Source: Schistosoma haematobium (lineage: Eukaryota > Platyhelminthes > Trematoda > Strigeidida > Schistosomatidae). From it: a stretch of 64,000 bases of DNA. Positions 45,356 through 57,049 of the stretch are shown one piece after another. Numbering within the stretch: the stretch's first letter is position 1; each line of letters opens with the position of its first letter. The position numbers and the translations under genes are program-made. Where the stretch lies: positions 80,240,569-80,304,568 of the forward strand of contig NC_067195.1 of NCBI RefSeq assembly GCF_000699445.3, written 5' to 3'. The notes below the pieces were generated by a model. It did no database searches and was not told the DNA's origin. It worked only from the letters and a program-made list of their open reading frames with translations.

Positions 45356-45627
45356 AGTTTATCAATTTCATATTGACCAGTAGTTTCATATATTGCAGCG
45401 TTTTATTAAGTTTTTCAACGCCTAGTTGAAATTTGATTTAAGTTAGATGAAGGTTCCATATCACTTAACGTATATAATTTTTCGAGTCCGCTTTTGAGCA
45501 ACACTGTTAGTGTAAATGCTAACAACATCAATAAACTGAACAAGAAAGATTAGTCCAGCGAAGGGTTCTCCCCTTTTCGGTGAATCCATTTTCAATGCTG
45601 TACAATCGCGAAAATATATACTTATTT

Positions 45628-46660
45628 TTACAGGATGATAATAATACTGATAATAAACTTCTGTTAGACATGGTGAAAACCAGGTAAAATATACAGTTAT
45701 TAAAAAATGTTTTTAAAAAAAGAAAGTTTAATAATCGTTTGATTGTTAATGGCTTAAGTATTCATCAAAAGATAGATAGGGAAGTTATCAATGGGAAAGG
45801 ATAGCTCAGCATGATAAAATAAAATGTTGAAATTCAGATTACATGTAATCAGGATGATCGTAGAAACAGAAATAAACCAGTTGGGAGTAGAGGATTTAAG
45901 GAGAAGATGAAAGGTGAAGCAGATGACTGTAAGGGAATAAGAGTATGAAGAAAGCGAAAAAAATCATAAGACATTAAGACCGTGGTAGAAGAAGTTGTAC
46001 CGGTCTCTTTTGCACACACAGTTCTGGTTTTTCCAGATGTATGGCTATTGCTTCGGCAATGCAAATAAGGTGCAGTCTAATTGTCTCTGGAAGACTTCTA
46101 TTTACATTGTAGACGACTTTGAACACCGAGTCTGTCTTGATTGGATGACCTGTGTTCACAAGGTGTTCGATTATTGAATTTCTTATTGAGCCGTCGCCTC
46201 CTTTTTTAGCCACACCGGACAATGTTCTTGAATTCTTTTTGATAAAGTACGCATCAAATGACCTATATGCCTAGCTCCACAAGAGCAGGTAAATTGGTAA
46301 ATGCACATTGAGTTGGTCAGATACGATAATTTAGCTTTAAAATTATTAGTGAACAATCATCGGCCGGAGAATACTATTCGCAAGGTTGGTGCGAAGAATG
46401 TTCATCTTAAGGATTCAGAAATTATCTCCTTTAGGATGCATTTGACTCTATCACCCTTGAAGTCGATGTTCATGTATAAAGTTTTCTTTTCTACTGTAAT
46501 TATTTGTGTTTTCGGATGAATACTTAAGCCATTAACAATCAATCGATTATTAAACTTTCCTTGTTTTAAAAATTTTTTTTAATAACTGTATATTTTACCT
46601 GGTCTTCACCATGTCTAACAGAAGTTTATTATCAGTATTATTATCATCCTGTCAAATAAG
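45628..46660 (-). mobile_element. Penelope-like element remnant PLE5 with ~145-base inverted repeats
   Basis: Inverted arms 45628-45770 and 46514-46660 (shared GATGAATACTTAAGCCATTA and CTTCTGTTAGACATGGTGAA) enclose a minus-strand endonuclease remnant. The right arm includes coding sequence of the element. Beyond the right arm lies the 3' end of an RTE-C copy. Confidence 0.7.
45974..46545 (-). pseudogene. PLE5 GIY-YIG endonuclease remnant
   Basis: The minus strand reads RLIVNGLSIHPKTQIITVEK and KTLYMNIDFKGDRV, then MCIYQFTCSCGARHIG (GIY-YIG with CxC, one Tyr changed to His) and KRIQEHCPVW. A frameshift follows, then RNSIIEHLVNTGHPI and CIAEAIAIHLEKPELCVQ to a stop at about 45974. Two in-frame stops and the frameshift make it dead. 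Similar in layout to PLE2 and PLE3. Confidence 0.8.
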
Positions 46661-46662
46661 TA

Positions 46663-47270
46663 TCAGTCAGTCAGTACCAACGTAGAACTTCGTACGTACG
46701 TACATCAGTTCGAGTTGCCACACCACATTAGCACAGAGATGCAGTGGTCGATTCAAATCCCGTAGTGCTAGATGTAGTAAGATTATAAGCTGTAATCAGA
46801 AAAATTAGGGTTTCAAGATGTTATTCAAGGACTATAGTCCAGTGAAACAAATTTGGAAAGAGAAAAAAGAAAGGGACATGAAGAAATCAGAAGATTAGAA
46901 TTTGGGAGAACACAAAAAGTGAATGCACCTGCGCCATTGCAAACCATTTTGAGCCATGTCATTCAAGGTCTCTAACCATTGGTTGCTTCCATCTCGCGGT
47001 CCTCAACCAGGTAGTCTACACCTACCAACATGACTCAGTCCACTTGTCAGTGACTTCATGAACTTGTGCCATGTTTTGGTCTGGCCGCCCCTAGATATCT
47101 TCCAACCTACTCCTACACCATAAAACATCACACGTCGAGGCAGTCGGTCGTTGGGCATACATAACACGTGTCCCAGCCATCTCAACTGATGAAGTTTCAT
47201 CACTTCATCAATGGATTTGCCATCCTTACCTAGTACCCGTTTCCTAACAACTGTGTTACAGCTTTGTAAA
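46663..47270 (-). pseudogene. RTE-C 3' end
   Basis: Minus strand: SCNTVVRKRVLGKDGKSIDE, LHQLRWLGHVLCMPNDRLPR, GGQTKTWHKFMKSLTSGLSH, GRCRLPG, then a decayed end and a 3' UTR closing with TACTGACTGACTGATAC at 46663. Same lineage as 19397-20262. Confidence 0.75.
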
Positions 47271-47475
47271 TGAATTCACCGAAAAGGGGAGAACTCTTCG
47301 CTGAACTAATCTTTCTTATTTAATGTCTTAATGAGTGTATTCCATTTATCAATATATTGCTCAATTCTAGGTAATTAGAAATAACTTTTAACCTGTAAAC
47401 TGATGATTGAAATCTAGTTCAATGAACTACAATAAAACTGCACTAATTTTAATGAATGTCATTTCATAATACACT

Positions 47476-47521
47476 TCCTCCCTTCCTTCTTTCCTTCCTT
47501 CCTTCCTTCCTTCCTTCCTTC

Positions 47522-47564
<43 letters not shown>

Positions 47565-47622
47565 GCTTACTTATTTACTTACTTACGCCTGTTACTCCTA
47601 ATGGAGCATAGGCCGTTTCATT
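47476..47622 (-). repeat. (CCTT)n and (ACTT)n microsatellites ending in an RTE 3' tip
   Basis: About ten CCTT units, then about sixteen ACTT units, then TACGCCTGTTACTCCTAATG, the reverse complement of an RTE-A/B stop region. The ACTT run is therefore an expanded RTE tail. Confidence 0.85.
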
Positions 47623-48046
47623 ATACAACTGAACAGATTCAATATAAGTTATTTCATAAATAATAAATATATAATTGATTAATAGGTGCTCTGATTTCCT
47701 GTCACCTGTTTGCATCGTAGTATATATTTTTCTATTGGTAAAGGAATAAGTAGTTGTCAGAAATGAGAATAAATGACGGTTCCCTTGAGATATAAATCAT
47801 TTCAAGATTTTATATCATATTTTACTAAGATTATTAGTTTGTCTTCTGTAATGATAGATTTTCACACAGAATATTTTTAGACAATCTATTAATCAACCTA
47901 TAATGATCAGTGGTTTATTAAGAAAAATCTATGAACAGATGTAAATACATGCTTAAACATTTGAATTTCAAATAATTGTCTATAATCCCAAAAGATGGTG
48001 AATAATGTGATAAGGTTACAATGGTTTTAAGATTTAAATTGTTGTA

Positions 48047-49045
48047 TCTGGTTGACATGTATAGAGGACAATTCACAGACTCGTCCTCAGTACTGACCGA
48101 TGTCAAACAAGGTTGCTTACCCTCACCTTTTCTCTTTCTCCTGGTGATCAACTGGATCATGAAGACGTAAAAATCTGAAGGGAAGCATGGGATACAGTGG
48201 ACAGCTAGGGTGCAGTTGGACGATCTACACTTCGCAGATGATCTGCCTCTCTTCTATCGCACACGCAACAACAAATGTAGGAGAAGACAACCAGTGTAGT
48301 AGCGGCCTCAGAAACAGTAGGTCTCAATATACACAAAGGGAAAAGCAAGATTCTCCGATACAACACAGCATGCAACAATCAAATCACAATTTACCGAGAA
48401 GATTTGGAATATGTAAAAACCTCCACATATCTAAGCAGCATCATTGATGAACATAGTGGATCCGATACAGATGTGAAGGTGCGGATCAGTAAAGCAAGAG
48501 CAGTATATTTACAACTGAAGAATATCTGGAACTCAAAACAACTGTATGTCAAACAACACCAATGTCGGGCTTTTTAATACAAATATCAATACAGTTCTAC
48601 TGTATGTGACGGAAACTTGGACAATTACGAAAGCCATCATTCAGAAGATACTGGTGTTTATTAACAGTTGTCTACACAGAATACTTCGAATCCGTTGACC
48701 GGACGCTATTAACAACAACTTACTGTAAGAGAGAACAAACGTGATCCCAGTGGAGCAAGAAATCAGAAATAAGCTCTGAAAGTGTATAGGACACACATTG
48801 AGGAAAGCATACAACTGCGTCACACAGAAATCCTGCACTTGGAATCCTCAATTCCAAAAAAGAAGAGGAGGACCAAGGAACATATCACGTCGAGAAATGT
48901 AGACAGAGATGATAAAAATGATAGGAAGAAAAATTGGATGGAACTAGAAAAGAAGGTCTGGGACAGTGTGTGTTGGAGAATGCTGGTCGTCGGCTTATGC
49001 TCGATCTGTATTGTATGTAAGTTAGTAAGTAAGTAATCTGGTTGA
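48047..49045 (+). pseudogene. RTE-B, RT domain to 3' end
   Basis: Plus strand: MYRGQFTDSSSVLTDVKQGC and [15 protein letters not shown] (motif B), LDDLHFADDLPLF (motif C, ADD), [35 protein letters not shown] and [20 protein letters not shown], then frameshifts and an open stretch (KRRTKEHITSRNVDR, KVWDSVCWRMLVVGLCSI). It ends with GTAAGTTAGTAAGTAAGTAA. 5'-truncated within RT. The last ~500 bases appear essentially identical to 54483-55010 on the other strand, shared frame breaks included. Confidence 0.85.
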
Positions 49046-49049
49046 CATG

Positions 49050-51090
49050 AGTGTTTAAGTTACTTAAATTAAAATTTCAATCTAAGATACCCCTTTCAAT
49101 AATGACATTCCATAAATACCTGGCATTGTAAAAACATTTAGAAGTCAATTAAATCTACATAGTATCTTCAAACAAGATATTGATCATTAATAATCCGTTA
49201 AAACTCCAGTAGTCATAAACATTCAACGTGCTATCATTTCATGTTCTTTCGTTTTCATCATAAACGTCTGGAACAGTGTATTAGGTAATATCATGTAGTC
49301 TGGAACAAACTTCGGTCTTATATACATTTTATTATTAAATAACCAAGAAATCTGTATAAAAACTTTCCATGACATATCTTTTCATTTTAAAAATAACTAA
49401 TGTATGAATTCCATAGTAATGACTTCTTTTATCTTCAAAAGAACGGATAACATATGGAAAATAACAAATACTATGATGATACTTCCAGAATTCATGAGTA
49501 ACTTGTATCGCGGTAGGTTGTACATATTTATGTAAATACGAGCTTATCAGACATAATTAGTCTTTTAAATGAAATCTCAGACAGTGAAATTAATAGCAGT
49601 AAATGGATGTCGGGAAATACGGTGGCCCGGAAGTTTAAACAGGCCGCTGTAGTAGATTTAAAGCAATGAAACAAAGTGAATCCATTTTATCCTGTAGTTA
49701 TATTTATTCAAAATACGATACTTATCATGCAATTATACTACTACTTGTATTGTGAGTGAACTCAGGTTAGGAAGGCCAATTTATTTCTTAGTTCATAATT
49801 ACAGAGTGCTTTGGTAAAATATGCAAACCACACATTTAATACATCATTGGCACATCTTCTATTAGTTATCCTTTACTTGCTACATCATTCCTTAATTCCT
49901 TTTTAATTAACATTACTCATTGCTTATATTACTGTTCTCTTTAATTTAATCTTCTCAATCTTTTGATACCAGGCATTCCTCTTCTGATTGGTGTTACATA
50001 CTACATATATTTGTCAACATAAGTAGCATACACCATCTTAGTATTCATCAAAATTAATATTATTTTTCAAATTTCCAGTTATCACTGATCAACGAATGAA
50101 CCGATAAATGTTTGTAAGCAATTCTTAATCAAATACTTAGAAATGACTTTTATATCGTTTTTGTCATGAAACTACTGGTTATCATTATCAGGCTTAAATA
50201 GATCAGGTTTACTTTCATCTGCTTGATCTTTATTCCGGTGTTAAATTCAGAATGTGCCATTTTATTTAGTTCTTCAATATCTAGTCGATGGGACTTGATC
50301 TACAACGAGAAGAAACCGAAATGTTTGGTCAGGAAACTCAATTATAATAATACCATAAGATTGATGAGAATATATATATAAATCCGTTAATGCGAATTAG
50401 TATTATCGGTTAGTTACAGATTCACAATGACATTGTATCAGTAATTACTTCCGTAAAAACTAATTTCTATCCATCGCTATTTCTTTCAGTACATAATTAT
50501 GCTTTATTCAGTCAAAAAAATAGTAAGCTGTCATTTGTCATTCATTTTGTGAATATTAGCTATTCAATAGTCATTATGTATACATGGTTCTATTCATACA
50601 TCTTTATAATTACTGTCATTTGTTCATATGTCATAGCGGTAGTCGTTAGAAATGAAGGTAAAATACCAGAAAAAATATCGGTCGCATTCAGTGTATTTTA
50701 ATTAATTTTATGACTGAAACTCATCGTAATATTTTACATAAAGCTGTCAACACCAATATTGATCAACCATCTTACATCATGATTATAATCCACGAGATAT
50801 TGAGTGATTTAGACTAGTAGACATATTGTATCCTGATCAATGGAATTTGATTAGCTTAATAATAAACATGACATTGATTCTATTCAAATGAAAAATCAAA
50901 GTAAATAATCGACATCAAATAATTATCACACATTATCAATGCGGAGTATTACTTGTTCTACGTTTTCAGGGTTAAATGAAGACTGATGAATTAGTATTAT
51001 CGTAGAGTGATTTCTTATAGTGATGAAGAATATGTTATGAATAATATTAACATTATGATTGATTAAAATGAGGCTAAGATATAAAAGAAA
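49050..51090. other. A+T-rich stretch; old dispersed repeat near 49850-50040 (-)
   Basis: Related in inverted orientation to about 8275-8510 (TGCTACTTATGTTGACA). No gene recognised. Confidence 0.35.
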
Positions 51091-51092
51091 TG

Positions 51093-51462
51093 CCACTAAC
51101 TTCTAGTCTGAGCCATGTTGGTAGATGCAGACTACTTGGTTGGTGTCCGCGTGACTATCGTAACCCATGGTTAGAGACTCTGGGTGACATGGCTCAGAAT
51201 CGATCACAATGTCGTAGGTGTATACACTCTCTGTCTTCTCTTAAACTAAGAGATTAAAATCGCTTCATATCTTTCTTTCTACGAACCAATTCTTTCTTCG
51301 TGTACTATATCCTTATTGCAATCTTTCTTTTGTATATTACCACCTCTGAATTAACCACTTCTATGAACCCCGTGTCCATCTTGTTGTGTTAATGAGGTTT
51401 GGCAACTTGGACCGATACATATATGTGCCTGGTCTTACGTTGTACCTGACTGACTGACTGGC
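51093..51462 (+). pseudogene. RTE-C 3' end and UTR
   Basis: Starts in codons for LTSSLSHVGRCRLLGWCPRD and DMAQNRSQC, then the conserved UTR to CTGACTGACTGGC. It is the reference for the intact PLE1 target site (CAATCTTTCTTTTGTATATT at about 51319). Confidence 0.75.
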
Positions 51463-51526
51463 TTATAAACAAAATTAGACAATGTTAGGGACTTCAGAAC
51501 TTTCAGATAGGCGGAAACATAAAAGA

Positions 51527-51530
<4 letters not shown>

Positions 51531-51588
<58 letters not shown>
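51531..51588 (+). repeat. (AT)n microsatellite
   Basis: About 29 AT units. Confidence 0.95.
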
Positions 51589-51591
<3 letters not shown>

Positions 51592-51744
51592 AAATTGAGA
51601 TAGTTATCGCATTACAATGATTAAACATTGTTTTTGTTAAAGAGAGGACACGATAGTTGACAGAAATGTAGAGTAATTAAGACTTGAAATAATTTTCTGT
51701 TTGTATGTGACTTCGACAGAAATTTATTTATCAGTTGTGTTTCC

Positions 51745-52065
51745 ACGTAGAAGCTGTACGTAACCACAGCGGTTCAAGTTGCCATACTCCATTAGCAGAG
51801 AGAGATGAAATCAGGTAGTAACAGTATTAGTGGTAACAAGAAGTGATAACAAAAAATGTTATGAGGAATTTCGGATCTCAGGGTTTAGAGGAAGACAAAG
51901 AATGAATGTACCTGAGCCATTGGAAACGATTTTGAGTTATGTCATCCAAGGTTGAAAACAATTGGTTGCGATAACACGTGGACCCCAGCCAGAGAGTCCT
52001 TATGTATTGACCTTGTCAAGCCTAAATGCCAACGACTTCATGAACTGATGCCATGTTTTAATGTA
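51745..52065 (-). pseudogene. RTE-C 3' end, diverged
   Basis: Minus strand matches the end of the copy at 46663-47270 (CATGGCATCAGTTCATGAAG-like and CCAATGGCTCAGGTAC-like blocks) with many changes. Confidence 0.6.
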
Positions 52066-52439
52066 GAATAACGGTAGTTATGCCTGTTTATAACCTTTAG
52101 TATGTGTTTATTCAGTGTGTTCTCTTAGTTTATCGGCTAATTCTCTCATCATATTTACTTCAGTTAATCAGAGCCTAGAACAACAATCATCTTGATACAT
52201 CTATTACGAATTCATACTTCTCATCGGTGTTTTTCTCCTTAAACTGAATGTTGTTTTTGTTGAATATATGCCTAAATATTATTCATATATTTGTTAAAAG
52301 ACTTGTCTATTGTGCTGTCATAAAAATATCATTAGCTTAAACTTTCCTCCAATTAATTGGCAAGTTGAGTTACTCATACAGATTTTAAATGGACAGTGTT
52401 GATTATTCATTGCTTAAAATTATTTTTAATCAACAAATT

Positions 52440-52535
52440 TTAGATACATAGACCAAACCATCCACTTCAGACAACAATATTTCATCAAAATCATCCACTT
52501 GAGCTACAAATCTTCTCCATCACTTCCATATACAT
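52440..52535 (+). repeat. PLE1 3' terminal fragment
   Basis: ACCAAACCATCCACTTCAGA to TGAGCTACAAATCTTCTCCA, the extreme PLE1 terminus downstream of the ribozyme core. Confidence 0.75.
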
Positions 52536-52628
52536 AAAATATTTCTGCTGATTCAAATCTGGCTTTTATTTAACGATATAAAATTTCAATTTTAATGATT
52601 TTCTACAAATGCGATAGTGTTTCCTGGT

Positions 52629-53050
52629 AATAATCTCCACAACCCTATACCGATAATTATCATGTGCTCATTAGTGAATAGCTTAGTGAGGGAATTCTCG
52701 GAGTTCTGGTGAGAAGCTTTGACAAGTAGAGCTAATCCGTGTCGGGTAGAGACAGGTATCTACATCAGTAAAATGAAAGATTGTCGCACAATTTCATGGA
52801 CTGGTTGAGGTTATACATTAACACCGTTGGATGCCGGTCGGCTCAGTGGTTTAGAGGTTGAGCGTTCGCGCGCAAGACTGAAGACCCTGGTTTTGAATCC
52901 CGAGAGGCGGGATCTTTTATGCGCACCATTGAGGAGCCCCACAGTAGGACGAAACGGCCGTCCAGTGCTCCCAGGATTCTCATGGTGATCTAACATCAAT
53001 CAGTTCATGATCTCAAACAATATCTTAATAATCTCCACAACCCTATTTTG
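52629..53050 (+). repeat. SINE-A, full length, with its tail sequence at both ends
   Basis: Begins TAATAATCTCCACAACCCTA (52631) and ends with the same 20 bases at about 53026, each followed by a GATAA-like motif. Between them lie the head, A-box-like CAGTGGTTTAGAGGTTGAG, B-box-like GGTTTTGAATCCC and a hammerhead at 52923-52968. Confidence 0.85.
52923..52968 (+). ncRNA. Hammerhead ribozyme, SINE-A type, C3 mutated
   Basis: Core TTGAGGA (C3 to T), stem II GCCC-CACAGTA-GGAC with one mismatch, GAAAC and the stem III palindrome CGGCCG intact, then CAGTGC. Probably weak or inactive. Confidence 0.5.
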
Positions 53051-53054
53051 ATAA

Positions 53055-53660
53055 AAACAAAGGAGATAGTTTTTGTGTAAAAATATAACCGTTTTCCAAT
53101 TAATTGTTGTTTACTGACTCATGAGAATTATCCAAAATACGTAAAATTATCAAAATCATTCAGTTTAATTAAACACATTTAATGATAGTATTGAAATTAT
53201 AATTGTTTTTGCAATTCACTACAAGTAATCACAATCTACCCTATCACTAACAATATATCATTATTGAGATTAATTACACATATAAACCGTGCCTTGTCTA
53301 TTCCACTTTGTTTAGTCTAATGATACTATCCGTTATAACATGAGAGATATATCTCAGAGTTAAATAAGTAAAAATGGAAGTGAGTGGTTAATTACATTAC
53401 ACTTGTAAGATTTTCGTACTGCTTTTTCTGTCTTTAATCTTTCAAGTTAGTTGTGTATTTCATCAATAAAACTGTTGTTGTTGTTTTAGTCGAGTTATAT
53501 TTTCTTAACTTTTTCTAATTTTCTACCGAAAAATGGTTAGTAGATGTGTTACAGTGGTATGGGCTTAAGATTAAAAATAATCATGCAAGTATAGATGACT
53601 TATCTTTAAAGAAAAAAAACAAAACATAGTACTTATCTCCATTTTTAGACTTATTCTATC
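53055..53660. other. A+T-rich stretch without recognised genes
   Basis: No supported feature. Confidence 0.35.
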
Positions 53661-53664
53661 ATTT

Positions 53665-53895
53665 TTGCAAGCAATGATGGATAATGGCTGGCACCGGAAT
53701 CCAGGACGCGCGTTCCGTCCTATTTGGGACTCGCCAGATGAATGTATCTGCATCTCAGAGTTGTGTACCCTCTGGGACTCGAATCCAGTACCAATATCGA
53801 GTCATACCCACAGTATGCACATATGCTAATAAAAGACTGATCAATTGCAGTCTTGAATCTCAATGGGAAGATACAAGCCAAACAATACCAAGTGA
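53665..53895 (-). repeat. Sm-alpha-type SINE with hammerhead
   Basis: Minus strand: a tRNA-like region (B-box-like GGATTCGAGTCCCAGAGG) is followed by the classic schistosome hammerhead at 53695-53751 and the GGATTCCGGTGCCAGCC block. It differs from SINE-A in body and tail. Confidence 0.75.
53695..53751 (-). ncRNA. Sm-alpha hammerhead ribozyme, two core mutations
   Basis: CTGGCGA (A6 to G), stem II GTCC-CAAATA-GGAC perfect, GGAA in place of GAAA (A13 to G), stem III palindrome CGCGCG, GTC cleavage site, stem I CTGGATTCC. The family is known to self-cleave; this copy is probably inactive. Confidence 0.75.
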
Positions 53896-53899
53896 ATTA

Positions 53900-54480
53900 T
53901 TCTATCATTCTTTTATTAAACTAAATGTCATTTCTTAAGTTAGATAGCTTAATTACAATGAATTCAATTCTAATTATAGGCTTTCTATGTTCAGGGAATA
54001 ACAATGTTCATTCTCTCTATTTCCGTTGTAAATGGAAAGTCTAGACAAATTGCATGCTTTCTGAATATATACAATTTATGTTTTGAATAAAAGTTGTGTG
54101 GAAAGAAAATGTTATTATATTGAGCCTTAAAAAATTGTTTTCGTTTTACATGTTCAGTGGAACAGATTTTGACATTGTGTCTTACATAGATACAACTATC
54201 TTACAACCAATTTTGATTATGGTTAACATTTTGGTTGAAACCTTTTATTAACTTACTTAACAGACAATATTATTTTAGCAGTAACCATTCGTCTGTTTCT
54301 TTGTACTGTTATGATCACTTGATCATATGACAGACTCGAGCTAAAATGTTGATCGGTTAAATGTCACACGATGATTCATCCTAGTCCTCACGTATATATG
54401 TACTCAAATCCGGTTATTAGTCTATGATTTGCCTTGTTGAGCCCTTGTGTAATTTGACTATAAATTTGCATATGTTACTT
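53900..54480. other. A+T-rich stretch without recognised genes
   Basis: No supported feature. Confidence 0.35.
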
Positions 54481-54482
54481 AC

Positions 54483-55145
54483 CTACTTACGCCTGTTACT
54501 ACAGATCGAGCATAGGCCGACGACCAGCATTCTCCAACACACACTGTCCCAGACCTTCTTTTCTAGTTCCATCCAATTTTTCTTCCTATCATTTTTATCA
54601 TCTCTGTCTACATTTCTCGACGTGATATGTTCCTTGGTCCTCCTCTTCTTTTTTGGAATTGAGGATTCCAAGTGCAGGATTTCTGTGTGACGCAGTTGTA
54701 TGCTTTCCTCAATGTGTGTCCTATACACTTTCAGAGCTTATTTCTGATTTCTTGCTCCACTGGGATCACGTTTGTTCTCTCTTACAGTAAGTTGTTGTTA
54801 ATAGCGTCCGGTCAACGGATTCGAAGTATTCTGTGTAGACAACTGTTAATAAACACCAGTATCTTCTGAATGATGGCTTTCGTAATTGTCCAAGTTTCCG
54901 TCACATACAGTAGAACTGTATTGATATTTGTATTAAAAAGCCCGACATTGGTGTTGTTTGACATACAGTTGTTTTGAGTTCCAGATATTCTTCAGTTGTA
55001 AATATACTGCTCCTGCCTTGCAGATCCGCCTGGAGCCCCTCTGGGGCCCTGTCGGTCCCAAGCCCGGATAAAGGAGGATGGTTGAGCATGGAGTTAGCGA
55101 CCCCATGCCGTAGAAAACTAACTCGCTAAAAAACGCTAACTGGAA
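54483..55145 (-). mobile_element. RTE-B derived deletion element: RTE head joined to 3' half
   Basis: The minus strand starts with the head block (GCGAGTTAGTTTTCTACGGC, encoding [19 protein letters not shown], 55145-55020). It then joins RTE-B at [20 protein letters not shown] codons and runs to SNRRK and a GTAAGTAGGTAAGTAAC tail. The 3' half appears essentially identical to 48510-49010 including the same broken frames, so both derive from one already-defective source. Confidence 0.8.
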
Positions 55146-55167
55146 AACCATTACTCAATTTTGCGTA

Positions 55168-55359
55168 TGTAATTGGTCATATATATTGATTCGCCTCTCT
55201 GATTCAAAATTTACTTGGTGTACTTACAGCTTTGTGATCTGTTCCATCCGCTCATAAACTGTAGTTGCCTCTTTTTATTACCTTGTGATTTCAAACACCG
55301 TTAGGATTTATATTGTAAAGGTTATTGAGGCGATTGATTAACGAAGCAAAGCTACTACA
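55168..55359 (+). mobile_element. LTR3 family short LTR
   Basis: TGTAATTGGTC...GCTACTACA, 192 bases, aligns end to end with 18988-19174. Lies 23 bases from the RTE-B deletion element. Confidence 0.55.
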
Positions 55360-55782
55360 CAGTTTGAATAACTAGTTATTACCATGATAAATTGTTCGCT
55401 GTGTAAAAGGCCTTTTCTTCGTTTATTCATCAACTATTTAACTGCTTGACGATATTATTCGGTGAATTTTTCCAACGACTGTTCCCATTGTACTTTGATG
55501 TAGTCTTTGACAAAATAAAAATACTGTTCACACTTTATAACAAGTGTAGTTAAGCAACTAGTTAAGTTGCGATTTGTACTGGTTAAAATGGTTTGACAAC
55601 TTAAGGTCTGATAAATAATTTAGTTATGCAGACTAAATTTAAAAGGATTTAAATCTCATTAATATGATAAATAAAGCCTACGTAATCAGACTACTTATTC
55701 TTGTATGTTGTTGTGCTATTTTCACTTAGCCTAAAGCAGGACTATACGTATAGGATTAATTTTTAAGTGGGAATATTGACAC

Positions 55783-56337
55783 TGTAATGACGGTTGCTAT
55801 GTTAAGCCCACATAGTTTATTTTAGCTTCCGGACAGGGCAATTTATTCATACTTGTTAAACCGCATTTTGACGTTGTCAATTATTTGCTTATCATCCTTG
55901 ACTGCTTTTATATGAGCATATGTATGTGCACTTCTTATCTTATTTATCACGTCTGTAACTTATTTTAGTCTGGCTATAAATATCGACTGACGTTTGATTA
56001 AACTGAGTTTGTTCACACGCCTTCTCCACTACTCATCATTTCGCTTCCCCATCTCTTCGCTTTGCTTCCTTCGCTTCATCCCTCTGATTTTCTGTCCATA
56101 TCAGTTAGTGTACAGAGCATATGCATTCAAAATCCGTTCTTGTATTTGATTTATTTAATTACACCATTCACTAACGCGATTTAAGTTGATAATTTTATAC
56201 GAGGATTGACGACATGTATATTTCAATAATAATCATTCATACGATCAAATTGTGGTCAGATAAAGAGCTAAAAAAGTGGTGAACCCGTCAACAATATCAA
56301 CGTTCCATCTTATTAGAGTCAAAATAACGGGCTACCA
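55783..56337 (+). mobile_element. LTR1 family solo LTR
   Basis: TGTAATGACGGTTG...GGGCTACCA, 555 bases, aligning along its length with 14677-15203. TATA-like GGCTATAAATATCGACTGAC lies near 55972. No clear target duplication and no coding part attached. Confidence 0.7.
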
Positions 56338-56339
56338 AA

Positions 56340-56660
56340 ATTCCACGATTGACAGTTTATCTAACTGATCAACTAAAAACATAAAGAAATGGGAGTCATA
56401 GATTGTATTGGTAGCCACCTTTCAGAAAGTTCTTTGTTATTGTATGATTTCATGTATTTGAGGTAAAACCGTATTATGTTAAAGTGCTTAAATTGTAAGT
56501 TAATTTGATAATGAAACGCTCATTGTTTTTGAAAAAAGTTCAACTTTTAAGATAACAATAATCATTCATTGTTTATATGGAGAATTGTAAACGTAGATAA
56601 GTCGGATACGTTTGCGACTATCAGTTTAGAGAAAAGTTTGACTGGTGAATAAATGATCAT
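56340..56660. other. A+T-rich stretch without recognised genes
   Basis: No supported feature. Confidence 0.35.
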
Positions 56661-56664
56661 TTTG

Positions 56665-56815
56665 CATCAGAGAAAGGTTTTTGTAAATATTATAGTAATT
56701 TTAATAGTTAAGATCATGAGTCAATCGAAGCTAGATCACCAGGAAAAACATGGAAGCACTGGACGGCCGTTTTATCCTATTGTGGGACTACTCAGCAATT
56801 CAGATCCATGATTTT
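56665..56815 (-). repeat. SINE-A 3' part
   Basis: Minus strand, decayed hammerhead (CTGAGTA core, G12 changed) and a complete tail. Confidence 0.75.
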
Positions 56816-57049
56816 ATTTTAATCTCTTGATTAAAACTGAATCTTATAATCTTGAATCTAATCCTGCGTATAATATCAAGTGCCATCAAATAGATAAAAT
56901 GGTATCTAATACTTGTTAGTTTATAAAAGATTTATCTACAGACAATCTCATTATTCGACATGAATGAATAAGTACATTATCAATAACACACTAACTAGTA
57001 TTATAATAAATTACAGTATGACAAATTATTATTATGATCAGAATAGTGC

